64,000 bases of DNA from Trema orientale (GCA_002914845.1 JXTC01000004.1:1690862-1754861); one strand, 5' to 3'; numbered from the stretch's first letter, positions 1 through 13,700 are shown. Made by a program: numbers and translations. The notes: generated from the sequence alone by a model not told the origin.

Positions 1-139
1 ATTTTTGTGGCACAACTTTAACATAAAGCAAATTTTTGTTGAAAAAAAGGTATAAATTAGAAAAAATAACTGGTATAAATAATTGTTGGGTCTAATAACT
101 GTTGCTGGTCTAAATATGTTCTGTTTTCAATCCACTCTC

Positions 140-288
140 TGTACGGCCCAAGCCCATATCTATCTGGATCCCAAGGCCCAAAATTTGGAACCCGCCTTTC
201 ATCATCTTAGGCCGAGAGGGCAAGTCCCTCTCTCCGCAGAAACACCTTAAACCCTAGACGTAGCTGAAAGCCAAGGCACTGGAACTCG
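140..288 (+). promoter_or_regulatory. Promoter/leader with site II and telo-box motifs
   Basis: GGCCCA occurs at 145-150 and 175-180, and a related AGCCCA at 151-156. These are site II-type elements (TGGGCC on the other strand). An AAACCCTA telo-box lies at 249-256, 33 bases before the ATG. In Arabidopsis, site II plus telo-box is typical of ribosomal-protein and ribosome-biogenesis genes, which fits the Utp16-like gene that follows. The motifs are seen directly; promoter activity is inferred. Confidence 0.6.
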
Positions 289-1554
289 ATGTCGGGCAAA
301 GAAGACTATGATTCCGATGCTCCGGAGGAGTTTACGGCGGAGCAGGTAGGTTTATGCTTCACCTCTTTCTTCATCTGTTGCCGGAATTTATTTGAGAAAT
401 TAGGGTTTTTCATCCCAAACTAGTTGTGATTTATATACATAAATATAATATATATTGGTTACAGGGGATACTGCAAGACCAAGAATTAACTAAAGTTCAG
501 AAGGAGAATAAGGCTAGGTAAGCTGCTTTTCAATTCTGAACAACATTTGGATTAATTGCATAGATTTTTAGAGGCAAAGGAGGGTTTTTTTTTTTTTTTT
601 TTGGTTGTTTTTATAAATAATTTTGAAGTTGATAGAATTTAAATGGAGAAGTTTAGGGATTTTGGGTCTATCTGAATATAGCAATTGAGTTAGTAATGGT
701 TTACATGGCTAAATGTTTAGTTAGAACTTGGATTTCATTTCATACTTGCAAGTTAATTCCCTATTTACTAGTAAACAAGAGATGTTTTTTTGCATTTAGG
801 TAAACGAGTTGTGGAATGTTCTGTATTGTTTTGAATGAGCTAGCAGAGATTGGCAATAGTAGTAAGCTTTGCCTAAAAAGCTTTATGGTTAACCAATTAT
901 GATCTTGATGGGACTGAGACTTTGTACAGAGTTGCCCGTGAAGGAAAAGAACGTCGACGAATATGGGCTCAAAGGAAAACACCAAAACCATCAAAAGAGG
1001 CTGAAAGTGTTCAAGATGTTGCGCAGACTGGAAACCCAGATGAACCTAGTGGTAGAGAGGGAATGCTACCAAATGAGATTGTTCAATTGCTGGCTGCCCG
1101 TGAGAAGTATATGCTCTATCCCTATTAGTTTCCTCCTTTTATTTTTCTCTCTTTCTTTTGGTTCGGTATGGATTGTAGAGGTAAGATGGTCTAACCAAGA
1201 GGTGCATCTTCACTATACAGACAAGTGTTTTTATCAGACTCTGAGGATGAGAAGACTGAAGTAAAGCGCAGTTCCAAAAGGAAGAAAAAACCCAGTAGCT
1301 CAGGGTCAGTAGTAATCTCTTGTGTATCAGATTTTAGATACAGCAAGCCTTTGGAGTCGAGTGATAACTTGTTGAAATTTTTGGTGTACAGGGTGGATAC
1401 TATTGTGTTGAACGAGATACCGTCTGCTCAATGCTTACAGAATTCATTGGAGTTCTTGAAGAAGAGGAAAATGCAAGTGTCGAGATCATCTTCGGTGTTG
1501 AAAAACTCCAACCAAGCATTGCGCCTCCTTTCTTCTTCTGGCTTGTTAAAGTAA
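289..1554 (+). CDS. Utp16/Bud21-like small nucleolar protein (putative)
   Basis: Five exons join in phase: 289-345, 465-517, 930-1106, 1221-1304 and 1392-1554, giving 177 aa. The protein starts with an acidic stretch (MSGKEDYDSDAPEEF), has a basic middle (KERRRIWAQRK), a serine/acidic patch (FLSDSEDEK), a lysine-rich run, and a C-terminal block (LEFLKKRKMQVSRSS...NQALRLLS). That C-terminal block is what I associate with Utp16/Bud21, an accessory protein of the small-subunit processome that acts on pre-rRNA in the nucleolus. No catalytic domain is visible. The promoter has site II and telo-box motifs, as ribosome-biogenesis genes do. Intron 4 (1305-1391, 87 nt) has no stop and keeps frame, so retention would add 29 residues. 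The exon structure is solid; the family name is a moderate-confidence recognition by motif. Confidence 0.72.
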
Positions 1555-2481
1555 AACTGGACAAACTGCAATATGTTTGTTTGTATCCCTTGCTTTTTAT
1601 GTATGTTATAGTTTATTGTTAGCTTGTTAGGTCATATAATTTTTCTCCTTTATTAAATAAACTCTGCGCTCTACCAAGAGCGCATTTTTGTGACCGACGC
1701 CAACCAATTGGAATGCGTTAAAATGGATGAATGAGCAATTTTCTATATTTGTTGTACTCATCACTATCTCATGAGATCCTAACTTTTTGAGAGAATCTCC
1801 ATCTCTTCCATGCTTGCATTTATAATGGGATGTTTCCATTATTTGAAACTTAAAATAAATGAAGCAAAGACTCTGCCCTTTCGTCCGATTGGAGTTTCAA
1901 AGGAAGTCCTCCATGAGCTCCTCTGAGTTGCAAAAGAGTTAGGTTCATCTTAAAATATGAAAAAATAGCCCACTTTCTCGTGAACAGAAGATGAGTTAAA
2001 TTAATTCCATTTTATTGGCCAATTTATTGGCCACTTATCAAACGCCATATTGATCTTAGTGATGTACATCCAGGAATTTCATATTGGATAGTGTAATTTC
2101 CCCTGAATTGAAAGACCACCCAAGCCTTTTGGGTCAACACTCAATAGTCGTCCTGCCATTCTCATTCGAGGCATCTTACAACAGGTTATTCAACATCTAA
2201 CATCTGAAGAAAAATTTACACCTGTGAAAATATTACAAAAATTTGGCAAGAATAACTTTATGGATTATCCTAAAATAACTTCATAACATGTGCTTTGCGA
2301 TTCAATGTAATACAACTTCACATATTAGGTACATATATTGCTCATGAAATCATAGAAAGTGGAAAACGCATGTTTTGTTGTGGACCAGTTGGCCAAAGCC
2401 ATTTGCACTAGGATTGTAATTTCTCCATTACAGCGTAGAAAAGGACCAACAACAATGGTGGATGGTCTAGTAGCCATCTTT
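1555..2481. other. Gap between convergent genes
   Basis: This holds the 3' flank of the Utp16-like gene and the 3' flank of the minus-strand 104-aa gene. A perfect 8-bp hairpin with a 4-base loop lies at 1665-1684, followed by a T run. Short reading frames here look like chance. No other feature seen. Confidence 0.5.
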
Positions 2482-2796
2482 CTAAGGAGAGGAAAAGTTG
2501 TCGTTTTGGTCCAGCCACCTCTGCTCATCGACAGAGTCGACATAACCACCTTCTTCTGAGCTGCTTACAAGACCTTGAAAAGCACTTCGGACTCTGCTCA
2601 AGTACTTGTGATGACGAATGCGTCTGAGGACAACATCTTTGTTTAGAGACTTCGATGATTTCAGGTGGAGCTGACTCGTGATGGGTCTCGGTCCTTCGGG
2701 CTCTCTATCAGCAGCACGTGAGACGTGGCTCAGGATAGTACTCGTCTTCTCGGCCTCTGAGAAAGATGGTTGAGCTTCGGAAATAACGAAAGCCAT
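2482..2796 (-). CDS. Plant-specific small protein of unknown function
   Basis: An intronless frame of 104 aa starts at the first ATG (2796). The N-terminal half is Ser/Glu-rich and looks disordered. The core has a basic helix-like stretch (KDVVLRRIRHHKYLSRVRSAFQGL), and the tail is acidic, ending in DNFSSP. I recognise this layout (basic VVLRRIRH block and short FSSP-like tail) as a family of small conserved plant proteins, but I know no biochemical function for it. A TATA-like box sits about 90 bp upstream, at the right distance for a short leader. The gene converges on the Utp16-like gene. No signal peptide or membrane segment is visible. Codon structure and the upstream TATA support a real gene; function is unknown. 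Confidence 0.72.
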   Translation of the reverse strand: MAFVISEAQPSFSEAEKTSTILSHVSRAADREPEGPRPITSQLHLKSSKSLNKDVVLRRIRHHKYLSRVRSAFQGLVSSSEEGGYVDSVDEQRWLDQNDNFSSP

Positions 2797-2887
2797 AACT
2801 TTGCTGAGATTACTTGAGATGAGAGTTGGTCGGTTTGTGATATTAAGAGGTGAAACTTGAAAGTCTCACAAGGGGACACGGGCTCTA

Positions 2888-2894
2888 ATTTATA
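2888..2894 (-). promoter_or_regulatory. TATA box of the 104-aa protein gene
   Basis: On the minus strand the sequence reads TATAAAT, about 92-98 bp upstream of the ATG at 2796. A CACGTG G-box palindrome lies further upstream at 3187-3192. Position and match support a core promoter; it is untested. Confidence 0.5.
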
Positions 2895-2899
2895 GACAG

Positions 2900-4789
2900 G
2901 GAAAGAGAGACGTTTAAGAGTGCTTTTTTTAATGGTTAAGTCAGTGGTTTTTGGGTTTTTCTGGGTTCTCTGAGCCAGTGGTTTTGCTCAAAAGAGAGTG
3001 GATTTGATGTGAGTTTTACTTTGAGTGGGTTGACACGTACGGTAGCAAGCCAAGATGGTGTGGCCGCATTGGCAGTAGATGGATAATAATCAACTTGTGA
3101 TATGTGATTTTGTTCCTATGGTCTTATCAAACGTGGGATTATTATGTAGCGGGACTAATAATTTTTTTAACCTGGTATCATACGATCACGTGACCAAATT
3201 GACCACAAGAACAATAGGATATAAATTCATGTTAAAGTAAGGTTTTAGAAAGAAAAAAGCAACGAAATCCATTTAGCTCATAGTTTATTCTATCATATTT
3301 AGCTCATAGTTTCTTGTAAGGTGTCACAAAAGTAAAAAGATAACAGATAAAGCTGCACAAGTCGCTAAGGCCATTATAGCCCTTTGTTTCATGATACATG
3401 ATTATTTTGCATCGTCTGATCAATGAAAGTTGTCCCATTTTCCTAAACTTGCAGAATAGATGTAACATTTTAACGTTTTCTCTTTTGTAAAACGTTGGAC
3501 CACAAACTCAGTTCTCGAAAATTAAATCATTGGACGAAGCCGCGGCGCCATGGGATCACAACGGTAAGTAATACCGGGTGCTTTGCCGGCTGTCTGCAGC
3601 AGAGAGCACAATACGATAAATGTACGGACAAAAGATATCTTGAATCTTGGGAGAAAAAAAAAAAACAGTTTTGATCGTTGACGTTTTCTTTTCTTTTCAT
3701 TTCTTTTTCCCCCCGGAAGATATAGATCAAAGGAGTAGATATGCAATCCTACTTTTATGATGTGCATGTACACAGTAGAACCAACCAACGTGTAATTTAA
3801 ATAGTATGTCAAGAAAAAAAGAAATATGTAAGTTTAAAGAATATGTGGGAATACTATTGATCCATTTAGCAACAAAGATTAGCCGAACCCCATAATTTAG
3901 ACTAATATTTTGATGTTTAAACCACGCAAAGAATATTCCCAAAGAAATGTACCAGATATTACTCTTGAGTCGGTGCTTTAACCCCGTTCTGTTGTAATTG
4001 GAGCCAAAAAAAATTTGGGCTGCGTACCTCTGCTAAAACATAAATAAGAGTAAACGGTGTAACTTCCAACTTTTAAGTGTCCCCCATTCTTATTGGGTTT
4101 TTTTTAATTTTTTTTTTTTTTTCGTTTCCAATGTAAAATTCTAATCCAAAATTATTAAAAAATTAATAGCATGTTTTTTTTTATTAAAGACTACCTGAGG
4201 TCGAAAAGAGTTCGATGGTGGCAACAGGAAAGCGACTAGGAGATGGGTCTCCTCAAAGTACATAAACAATGGGCGAAATCAGTTGTTTTGAATGTAAACC
4301 GAGGGCGTCCTTACGTTACGCCCTTTTCGAGGTTTTCTAAACCCCCATACGCTTGAACAAAATGCATGGAATTAAAATCGGTTAAGATGAATAAATTATT
4401 TGCAAACAAAACTCATTTAATAGCCATAGACAATGAAAAAATAAGGACCGATTGGCTTTCCATCACTTGACTAGCTTGGATAATAACAGTGGTGGTCTAA
4501 CGCATTCAATGGCTTTTCTCCTCCATCCAAATAGTCTCTCTTAGCTACAGTGTGTCAAAAGTTAATGACTTGTGTCCATAAGGGGAACAAAAGAATAGGA
4601 ACCAAAATACAGCTCGATAATTATTTGGCAAAATTGCTAAATCGAAACAGCTTTATCATGTGCGAATTGCTATACAGCTATTTTTTTTTTCCCCTTCATT
4701 TTTGCTTGTATTTGAATCGTGGACATATTATACAGTAAAAGAAAGTTATGTACAAACTTAAAAAATAAAAATTAAAAAAAAAAAGTGGT
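2900..4789. other. Intergenic region with no clear gene
   Basis: This holds the distal promoter of the 104-aa gene (G-box at 3187-3192) and the 3' flank of the VPS13-like gene. Reading frames here are short, rich in low-complexity residues and lack splice or codon support. A GC-richer patch at about 3540-3620 contains a GTAAGT after an ATG, but I could not extend it into a gene. Confidence 0.4.
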
Positions 4790-7700
4790 TTACTCATCGC
4801 CACTTTTGTCAAGAAAAGTCAACAGAAAACCACTCACAATGCGTCGCGCCACAGGATTAGGAATACAACGACATAAGCGTCCATCTACATATGCAACGAT
4901 ACCAGACAACACGAACCTGCCGACTCCCCATCTCCAAATGAACTGAACCTTCTGTTCCTCTTCAGGGTTGTTTGCAAGAGTAACTGCTTTCTGATTTTCG
5001 CCATCGAAATCTTTCTTCCACTTGATGCCGGCTATAAACTTATTAGCTTGCTTCCTAAGCGTGCGGATTGCAAAACTCACGAATAGGTGCTCACATAATG
5101 TCAGCAAAGTTGGCCCAAGTCTCCATTCCTGTTTATAAGTTCCTCTTGCTTAATTGTAAACTTACATTCTAAAGCAGTAGATCATTTATGCACTTTTTCA
5201 ATAACGATAGCCAAATGGAGAATGCAAAAGTAATCAAACAGGTGTCAGACTGGGATATTTACAAAGAGTCCACCACATTGAACCGAGTTTAAGCAAGTAC
5301 GCCAACAGTCTAATAAAACTAAAGGGAAATAAATGAAATTGCCATGCTTGTTCTTTGTATTTTCTGTTCTATGTACATGTCTTACAAGTATTGATATAAC
5401 TTGAGATAGAAAACTCTGATTCAAATGAGAAGAGATGTAGGGTCAAAAATTATTTTAAGAAGTTCGGGATTAACTAAGCATTATATCCAGCTATGATAAA
5501 AGTAACGAGAAATCATTGCGAGTGTGAAGGTCGTGTAAACACTAGCTTTGACAAAAGAAAAAAGAAAAGAAAAGAAAAAAGTACATAAGAGAGAGGCAGA
5601 GCAGATGAGAGGGAGAAACTTACACTTTCTCCTCGAAGATGGCGCAAGGGATGAGAAGTTCTGGAAGGATCCCCCTTTAACAACGCCTTGCTCACAAGGA
5701 AGCCCTTCACATGATCCATGATCTCCTCTATAAGAGTATTATTTGGGGGTAGATTTTTCAGGTAAACCTAAAAAATATAGCATTAGTATATCACCTTATT
5801 ACATGCATGATTATCTAGTAATGTCAGCTGGCATCAAGCACTGGGCTAAAATAAATTTAAATGCACCAGTAACAAGTAAAATGAAAGTACTGGATCAATA
5901 AAGAATCAATACATATGAAAGAAAATAAGGGTCATATACCAGCAGTTTAGAATTATCTTAATTATTACCTGATCATCAATGACTCTGACTCTCAGATATT
6001 CTTGTCTATACAGTGTATCCAACATAGCTTGTAGGTATCCCTCAATGTATAACTGCAATGGTTCAAACAAATTCTTGATAAGAGATTTAGTGGTCTATTT
6101 GGCACTTTGCTAGTGAGGAGGTTCCCTCAATTCTAACAACTGGCAGTAAACATCCCAACAGGGTTTATTCACGTAAAACTGTAAATAGAATTTTTCCCAC
6201 AGCAATAGATTTATAAGCAAACAGATTTTTGATGGTGGATAGCAGTGAAATATAAGGTGCCAAATGCCAGAAAGCGGAGAGAAAGAACAGATATTACCTC
6301 ATCAACCCCAGGACTTCGGTCTAGTTTAATCTTTCTATCTGGGCCACCTTCCATCAAAGCACTCCCCAGTAATGATGGCTCCATTGCCAATTTCAGTATT
6401 CCTTGATGAAACCCAGTCACCTTTAAAAAACCACGTTAGCCCAAATGTGAATCTAAAGATTCAAGCTTGTCAATCTCAATTGTCAGATGAATCGAAATTC
6501 TTATTATTATAATTGTTGTTGTTGTTGTTGCTGTTGCTACTGCAGTTATCATTACTACTACTACTACTGTTAAAATTTGTCTTTTTACAAACTACATAAA
6601 TGTAAAGAACTAATCATACCATCCCATTAAAGCCACTTGCTTCTGCACCCTTCAGAACAGAGTCTGATATTTCAGTGACAGCAGCAAAAAGCACATTAGA
6701 TCCTGCTGTTCGCAACTGCAAAGCCACCATAATGGTAGGTCAGTGTGGTGGCAATCATACTCGGTCTTCAGAAAATATATTACTTACAGATTTTCCAAGA
6801 TCACCAAAGTAGCGTTTTGTTCCAGAGAATCCTTTACCACCAACACATTTGCTTATGAATTTGAAAGTACCTAAAGGAGGAAAAAAGAAACTGCAATTTC
6901 AGAGATAAAACACAAGGGAAAATGACAAAGATGCACATGCTATCATTATGATAGTAGTTTCTGTCGAACAATGGAGCTTGAGACAAGAGAATTAAAGAGC
7001 AGAAAGTATACCTAAAGTGAAACCTGGAAGGTTCATCAATCCGCGAGAGGGATCAAAGAAGACATCAAGAGAGGAGGAAGCCAAGTCATCAAATATGGAG
7101 ACAAAATCTGGTGGCAGCAATGGGCTTCCCTTTGCAATATAGATAGCCCTCATGGAATACCTGTACAGTCATTGATGTTAGCAAAAGTCTTAAATTATTA
7201 CATAAAACAACAAAATTAAGGTATATAGATTTACCATGAATAATGTTGTGCACATCTGATAAAAAGCTCACGCATTGTTATTAAAGCATGAGTAACCAAG
7301 ACACCGTTCAGCTCAACAACCATATTTTTTATTGGAGGCACCTAAAAAGAAGCGAAAATGCCCTCATGAGATAAAAGCAAAGAAATTTACTTTATATGCT
7401 CAAGTCTGACAAAATGAGTCTTAAAAAGTCCCTTGCCATACCTTTATCACACTGTGCAGCAACGACCTCAGTGTCTCCTGGGCTGAGCTGTAACTTGAAT
7501 ATGATTCCCCAGGAAGGAAGTTTGCAATAATCTGTAGAAATTAAACAAGATGTATTCGAATAAAGCATTACACTCAAAGAAGAATCTATTGAAAAAATGC
7601 ATAGAAATGTATCACACCTTTATTGGCTGGATCTCAAAATGATCAAAGTAATACTGCCGACTCTTAGTACTTGAGTCACTAAGAGAAGTTCTCCAAAAAG

Positions 7701-10700
7701 GCACAATTTTCATCAGCGTCTCCTCGTCAAGATTCAAATCAACTGGCTGTGTAAAACAAGTATGCTTCAGTCAATTCATGAGTAGACGAGAACAGTGTAC
7801 TCCAAATTATATATCATTTTGCCGCAATTTGGGAGCTAAACAAGTGAATAGAACCAGGAGAAGAAAACAAAACCCAAAAAAAGTAACTTAAATATAGGGA
7901 TAAAAAGTAGATATACACAGGCTAGTTTTACCTGCAGAGCAATGGACGAGTATTCAACTTGTATAACATCAGAACTGGTTGACAGCAGAACAAAGACAAT
8001 TCTGAGAATGCAATCGTTTGCTTCTGTATTGTCTACTTGATGTCTTCGAAGCATTGCTGCAAAAGGAGCTCCAACCCACTTCTGTTCCAAAATCAATGAC
8101 TACATCCACGAGGCACTATTATTAGCATGATTAGTCAATTGTCAATGGCCATTTGACCTAGGGCTGGCCTTCTTGAAAAATCAAAAGGCGTTTCAACTTT
8201 CAAGTCCTTGCTTCAGACCCAAGTCAAGGCTAGAGGAGTTGAAGAAACAGGCAGAGATAGGCAGATTCCTTGTTTTATAGCCCAGCCATTGAGCCAGCAA
8301 ATTGAAGAAAGAAATTTCTAATCTTAGAACTTTTAGAAACCTTTCCAAGCAATAGTAAATTCAAAACAGACATACCAGCAGGGCTATTTACTCTAGGTAA
8401 AGCAAGAAACAAAAATGAAATTACCTGTAAATTGGTCTGGTTATATTTCCGCTGATCAGTAAACAAAGAGTCCATCGAAAAATTTCCAAATCGTGCAGCG
8501 ATAATTGGTGTATAAACAGAAGACTCTTCCTCCTTTCCATCCTTCAAAAAAGAATAACATAAAAAGGTGCCTTTTGGTTGAAGCAAATTGTTCATTCAAA
8601 TCAAACTACTTCAATTGTCTGAAATCTAAAAAATAGTAGGTGTAATACTGAAAAGCAAGATCCCTGGCTTATTTCAAGTAATAAAGAACTACTTGGAAGA
8701 CTGGAAGAAGAAAGTGTGCCATCTTAGCTTTTTAGCTTTAATTACTTAGATACAAATTTGCCTAAGGATGAAAAAAGATAGAACGAAAAAAGATAGAAAA
8801 ACATTATTGCAAGGTCAGGAAAAAAAAGAAAGAGGAGCAGCAGAATAAAATGTAAGAACTGGAGAATTGGATAACAGCCTAAAGTGAACAGCATTTTACA
8901 AAGTGGAGACTAACTTGCTGTCCCTGTTCAAGCAGGTGGATTGTAAATTGAGGAACTCTTAGTTGAATCTTTTCACAGGCCTGAAACACAGTCTCTCCCT
9001 TATGGCTTCTAGAAATCTCACAAAAGCGCAGAATTCTGGTAGGACCATCTGTGTATACTTCATACCCTACTTTAACCATCTCCATGCTATTAAGTTCACC
9101 AAAATTTGGCATGTTATTTTCTGATTTTTTATCCAAAAGAAAATGATAAGCCAGCCCCCTGTGTAGCCCAAGCTTGTAGAAAGGCTTCCATCCTCGCACC
9201 TTATCCAAGTTAATCTCCCGGAGTACAGGACTATCTAGAAGGAAGATCAACATAGCCGGTTAAGTAATGCTTGTAACAATATGTTGAAACTAAGGATCTA
9301 TCAATCTGAAATTACGTGCAACTTGGTGTCTATTATTTTGATTATGTGTGCGAATATTAAGAACTGACTCTCTACAATACAAAATTACCATTAATTTTGA
9401 TAACCAATTTACGAGGAAGTGTCAAATCATCCCATACATAATCAACGGTACTTTCAGATCCAAGAACCTCTGCCTCCGATGAATCCTATAAAATTTTCAA
9501 AAGAAAATTGAAAATATATTCCCACATCATGGACAGTTCACATCACTTCCATTAGTATTTAGTGAACCCAAATGTGAAACAGTAACCTTTTGATAGTAGG
9601 TTATAGACACATCAGGCAAGCAATTCTCGATTCGATATGGAAGACTGATATTTGGAGGTCTATGGTAATGCAAAACAATTGTAGAACCTTCTTCTACAAC
9701 ATGAACGGCAGCAAATGTTGTTTTACTTTTTCCAAGTGATGTCCCTTGGCCTGATCGTTGCTCCCTGAATTTGAGGAAAAAGCGTCCTAAAGAAGCAATG
9801 CATACTGGCCCCGACCAACCTGAATCTGGCTGATTTGCTTGAAATTGGATATAAATTAATGCATCATCATTATCTTTTCTATGCTTTCTTATAAATTTCT
9901 CAATTAAACTGAATTCTCTTTTATTACTCATCACATTCCATAGCTGTACTGTTGTTCTCTGTTTACTGTTAATGAGAATAATGCCAGCTGTGTCATCCTT
10001 TTCAAAACAGAGGCAGAAAGGGAGTCAGGACAGATTAAAAAAAGGGTTAATGGCACAAACGGTCTCTGAACTATCACATTTGTGGCAATTTGGTTATCAA
10101 ATTTTCAATTATGGTACAAATGGTCCCTGAACTTTCCGATTTGTAGCAATTTGGTCCATGAACTATCTAAATTACAACCTGCTGTTAAATTTTTTACCAA
10201 AAACGCACGTGAGAAGCACATAGTGGCATGAAAGTGTATTTGAAAGGTAATTTAGGAATTTCAAGAATAAAAATGAACAATCATAGAAAAATTTTCTATA
10301 AATTTGTAATTCTAAGAACCATAAAAGATGCGAAAAATTCATACTTTCTTCTCTCTACATCTTTTTATTCAATTTATTTTCCTTTAAATACACTTTTAAA
10401 TGCTACAACATACTTCTCACATGTGCTTTTGGTCAGAAATTTAACAACAGGTTGCAATTTATACAGTTCACGGACCAAATTGCTACAAATCAGAAAGTTC
10501 AGGGACCATATATTCCACAATTGAAACTTTGAGGACCAAATTGCCACAAGTGTGATAGTTCAGGGACCATTGGTGCCATAAACCCTTGAAAAGAATAAAC
10601 AAAAAGAAACCTCTGAAATTATTAAATGCAAGAACCACCTGTAAATAACACTGACGAACACTGATACTTTCTTCTGATTCATTAACTATGATATATCGAG

Positions 10701-13700
10701 GGACCATAGTTATTAATTGTGATGGCACATTTACTTTACTACGCAGTGGGCCCATAGAAACCCCAAGCTTTGTAACAGATTTTACTCCAATGCTTTCTGC
10801 CGTTTCCAAGCTTATCTCTGTAAGGCCTGACAAGGCATCTAAGTCTAGCAGTGCCTCAGATGCATTATCTTCTAAGAGTTTGAGGCAAACCTTGTTAGGT
10901 CTGTAAACATCAGGCACGTAGAAGACGCCTATTAGGGTATGACATAAAAGGAACATCTAAAATAGGAAAAATTAAGGAAAACATATATGAATTTCAATAA
11001 TAATTATAGTCACCACAGCCTCTTTAAATTGTGAAAATGTAAGTAAAACATAGAAAGATGGCTTAAACAATGATAATGGCCACTGAAAATTATATATCTT
11101 ACTTCAAGAACCAAGATCTGGTTGACTTCGGAGGAAGAAGTAATCCGAACTCTGGAAGAATGTCAGAACCAAACTCCATTTCATGCCTGCATAAATTTAT
11201 GAGTACAAAGAATGAGCATATAGCAACGCACAACTGTTTGAATTTTTTTTTAAAAGAGAATCAAAGAAATGTTCTGTGATGCAGCAATTAATTACCTAGC
11301 CAGGGGCTTCCTATTTGGTGAAAAGATATAAAGGGAAAGATCTGTATCATTTTTCAGAGCATATGATGTGAAAACAGTTGCCTACAAATAAATATGCAGT
11401 TTAGATTGTTAGATCTAGTGCAAAGTTGCTAACATACTTAACAAAGGTGAAATAGTCAAAATATAAAACACAAGAGGCATAAAACCGTAACAACTAGAAA
11501 TTCACAATGTCTTTGATGTTCTTGTAATAAGTTTTTGTATCAATGGAACTTTTGGCCATAGCATAGTACCTCCAATATGCCTTTGTACCCACGAGACAAT
11601 CTCAAGGAAGCAAAATAATTTCCACAAGCAAAATCCAGATCAATGTCTAGATAGTGTACTTCGCTTTTCTGCTTTCTTAACTTCTTGACCCAATCACTGC
11701 TGTTCACTGGTTTGCAGCTTGAATTAAATGTAGTCAATGTAACAGTAAAGTAGATAACAGAAGGATTAACATAAAAATCCACCGATGAACCACTTGGTAG
11801 TTTTGCCTGATTCTCAGTGTTGTCACAATCAAGACTGGAACATGGATCTGCACCAACGGGAAGATAATAATTTTTAAAATGATTACTAATGGAGCAATTT
11901 ATTCTGTCCAAAAACAATTTTCTGTCCTTACCCATTTCACTTAGAACTACATGTATCTCTGACTGCAATAAATTGGACACATTTACAGTCGGCAGAAGAA
12001 AAATCTCCTTTTGTTCTTGTAATGCCATCGGCGAAGTGCTATTTCTGTTCCCTTCTTTGGAATTATTGGGTTGTACAACAGGCACATTTCTTCCAATGCT
12101 CTGTATCAGAAAATGCATATCAGCAATATGAGAATCTTCAGATTTGAGGCGACAGTGGGCACTGCTGAAGCAACACTTCTCTGATTCAGTAAAGAAAGCC
12201 TTTCGAACTTTGTAGCTTAATTTATCAAATATTCCAGAAAGACGAACTGCCTTTCCACCTGTAAGATCATGTGACCATTCCACTGACAGTGAACTCTTGG
12301 AATTCATAAACTCTTCTGTAATGTTGGGTCTAAAAGAAAATAAGAAGTTACCTGCATATTACCAACCATGTATCCATTGTGAAGAGAAAACCATCATACG
12401 AGAGAAAATGAAGGGAAGAATTGCAAAATTAGTTTTTCCACAAAAGAGTCGAAGGGGGAGTCAGTTATTAATTCCATGTGTCCCCCAGACCTGTATAGCA
12501 CACAAATTCACCCCTCGATGTCTGAACTAATTCCTACTATGCTTCTAAAGTAATTGAAAAAAAATCAACCTAGGGTGCAGAAGTGAATATTTGTAGAAAT
12601 AGTACCTGAATGTGTTTATTTGTTGATAATATTAACAGTGAAATTACTTTATATGTATTCTAATATATAAACAATCCCCAAAAGGTTTCAAATTACCCAA
12701 AGTAACAGCAGTTTAAAATGCTTACCAAGACTTAAAGATGTCAATGCCTTCTTTAATCCACCAGACAAATGTAAGGAATCAAACACTGCCATTGAATCAT
12801 CAATTGTATCCCCTGGTTTCAGCACAACCGAAGCAAACTCATCCTCCTTCTGTTGAGGTCGTCGAAATCGTAGCTCCATAGAGAATCTAGTTTCATTGTG
12901 TATTCTTATCAGAGGAGAAATAATTATTGACAAACCATCCTACAAGATACAGAAAAAGTTTATAATGATAGAAATCTTTATAAAAATGACTATCCATCTA
13001 AAATATGAGAGTTAGGAGGAAAGCACTTTTTGCACATACCTCAGATTCCCTTGAAACATCAACTACAATAAATGGCCCTGGATATGTTCTTGAATCTGTT
13101 CAAAGGTACAAGAGGGAAATCCATATACAAAGTATAAAGCCATCAAAATTGAATTCTGAAATCATATTGTCATTTAAGAAATGATCAAAATAATTATCTA
13201 ACAATTTTGGGTTAAGCACAAGAATACCAAAAGTTCCAAGAGTTCAATTCCCAAAATACATATTAGCAGATATGACGTCTGTGTATACCTATTCCTAAGA
13301 TCCAAAACTTCTCCTAGATTCTGTTCATTTATGTAGCAAATTACACAAGTCCCTCTACAAATTGACATTGTCAACATCTCCTAACACCTTGCTGCACCTC
13401 TCACTTAATTTACCACCCGAAATATACAAATAAGGTTCTCCTTATTTTCCAGAAATTTTGTACTTCACTAAGCTATCAAGGCAAGATTGTATAAAGAGGT
13501 CAGCTTGGGCATCTTTTTTCACCTACAATCACACTCCAAATTTATTTGCAGTCACAGCAAGGTCCAATTAAGCACGGATATGGAATCAAGACTGAACCAT
13601 TGATAAGCCAATCCTTGCAACACCACGACTCTTTTCTTATCATGTTTTCCTAATCAAATCGAGGGAAGGACAAGAATTTATCTTATTGACTAGGATAATT

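Noticed and set aside
3522..3812. Possible small gene on either strand near 3.5-3.8 kb
   Set aside because: The frames are short and low-complexity; an ATG followed by GTAAGT could not be extended to a supported second exon.
12307..12351. Later acceptor for VPS13 exon 17 at ATTACAG
   Set aside because: It also keeps frame, but the acceptor at 12352 adds NFLFSFRPNIT, which resembles the homologous protein, so the longer exon is preferred.
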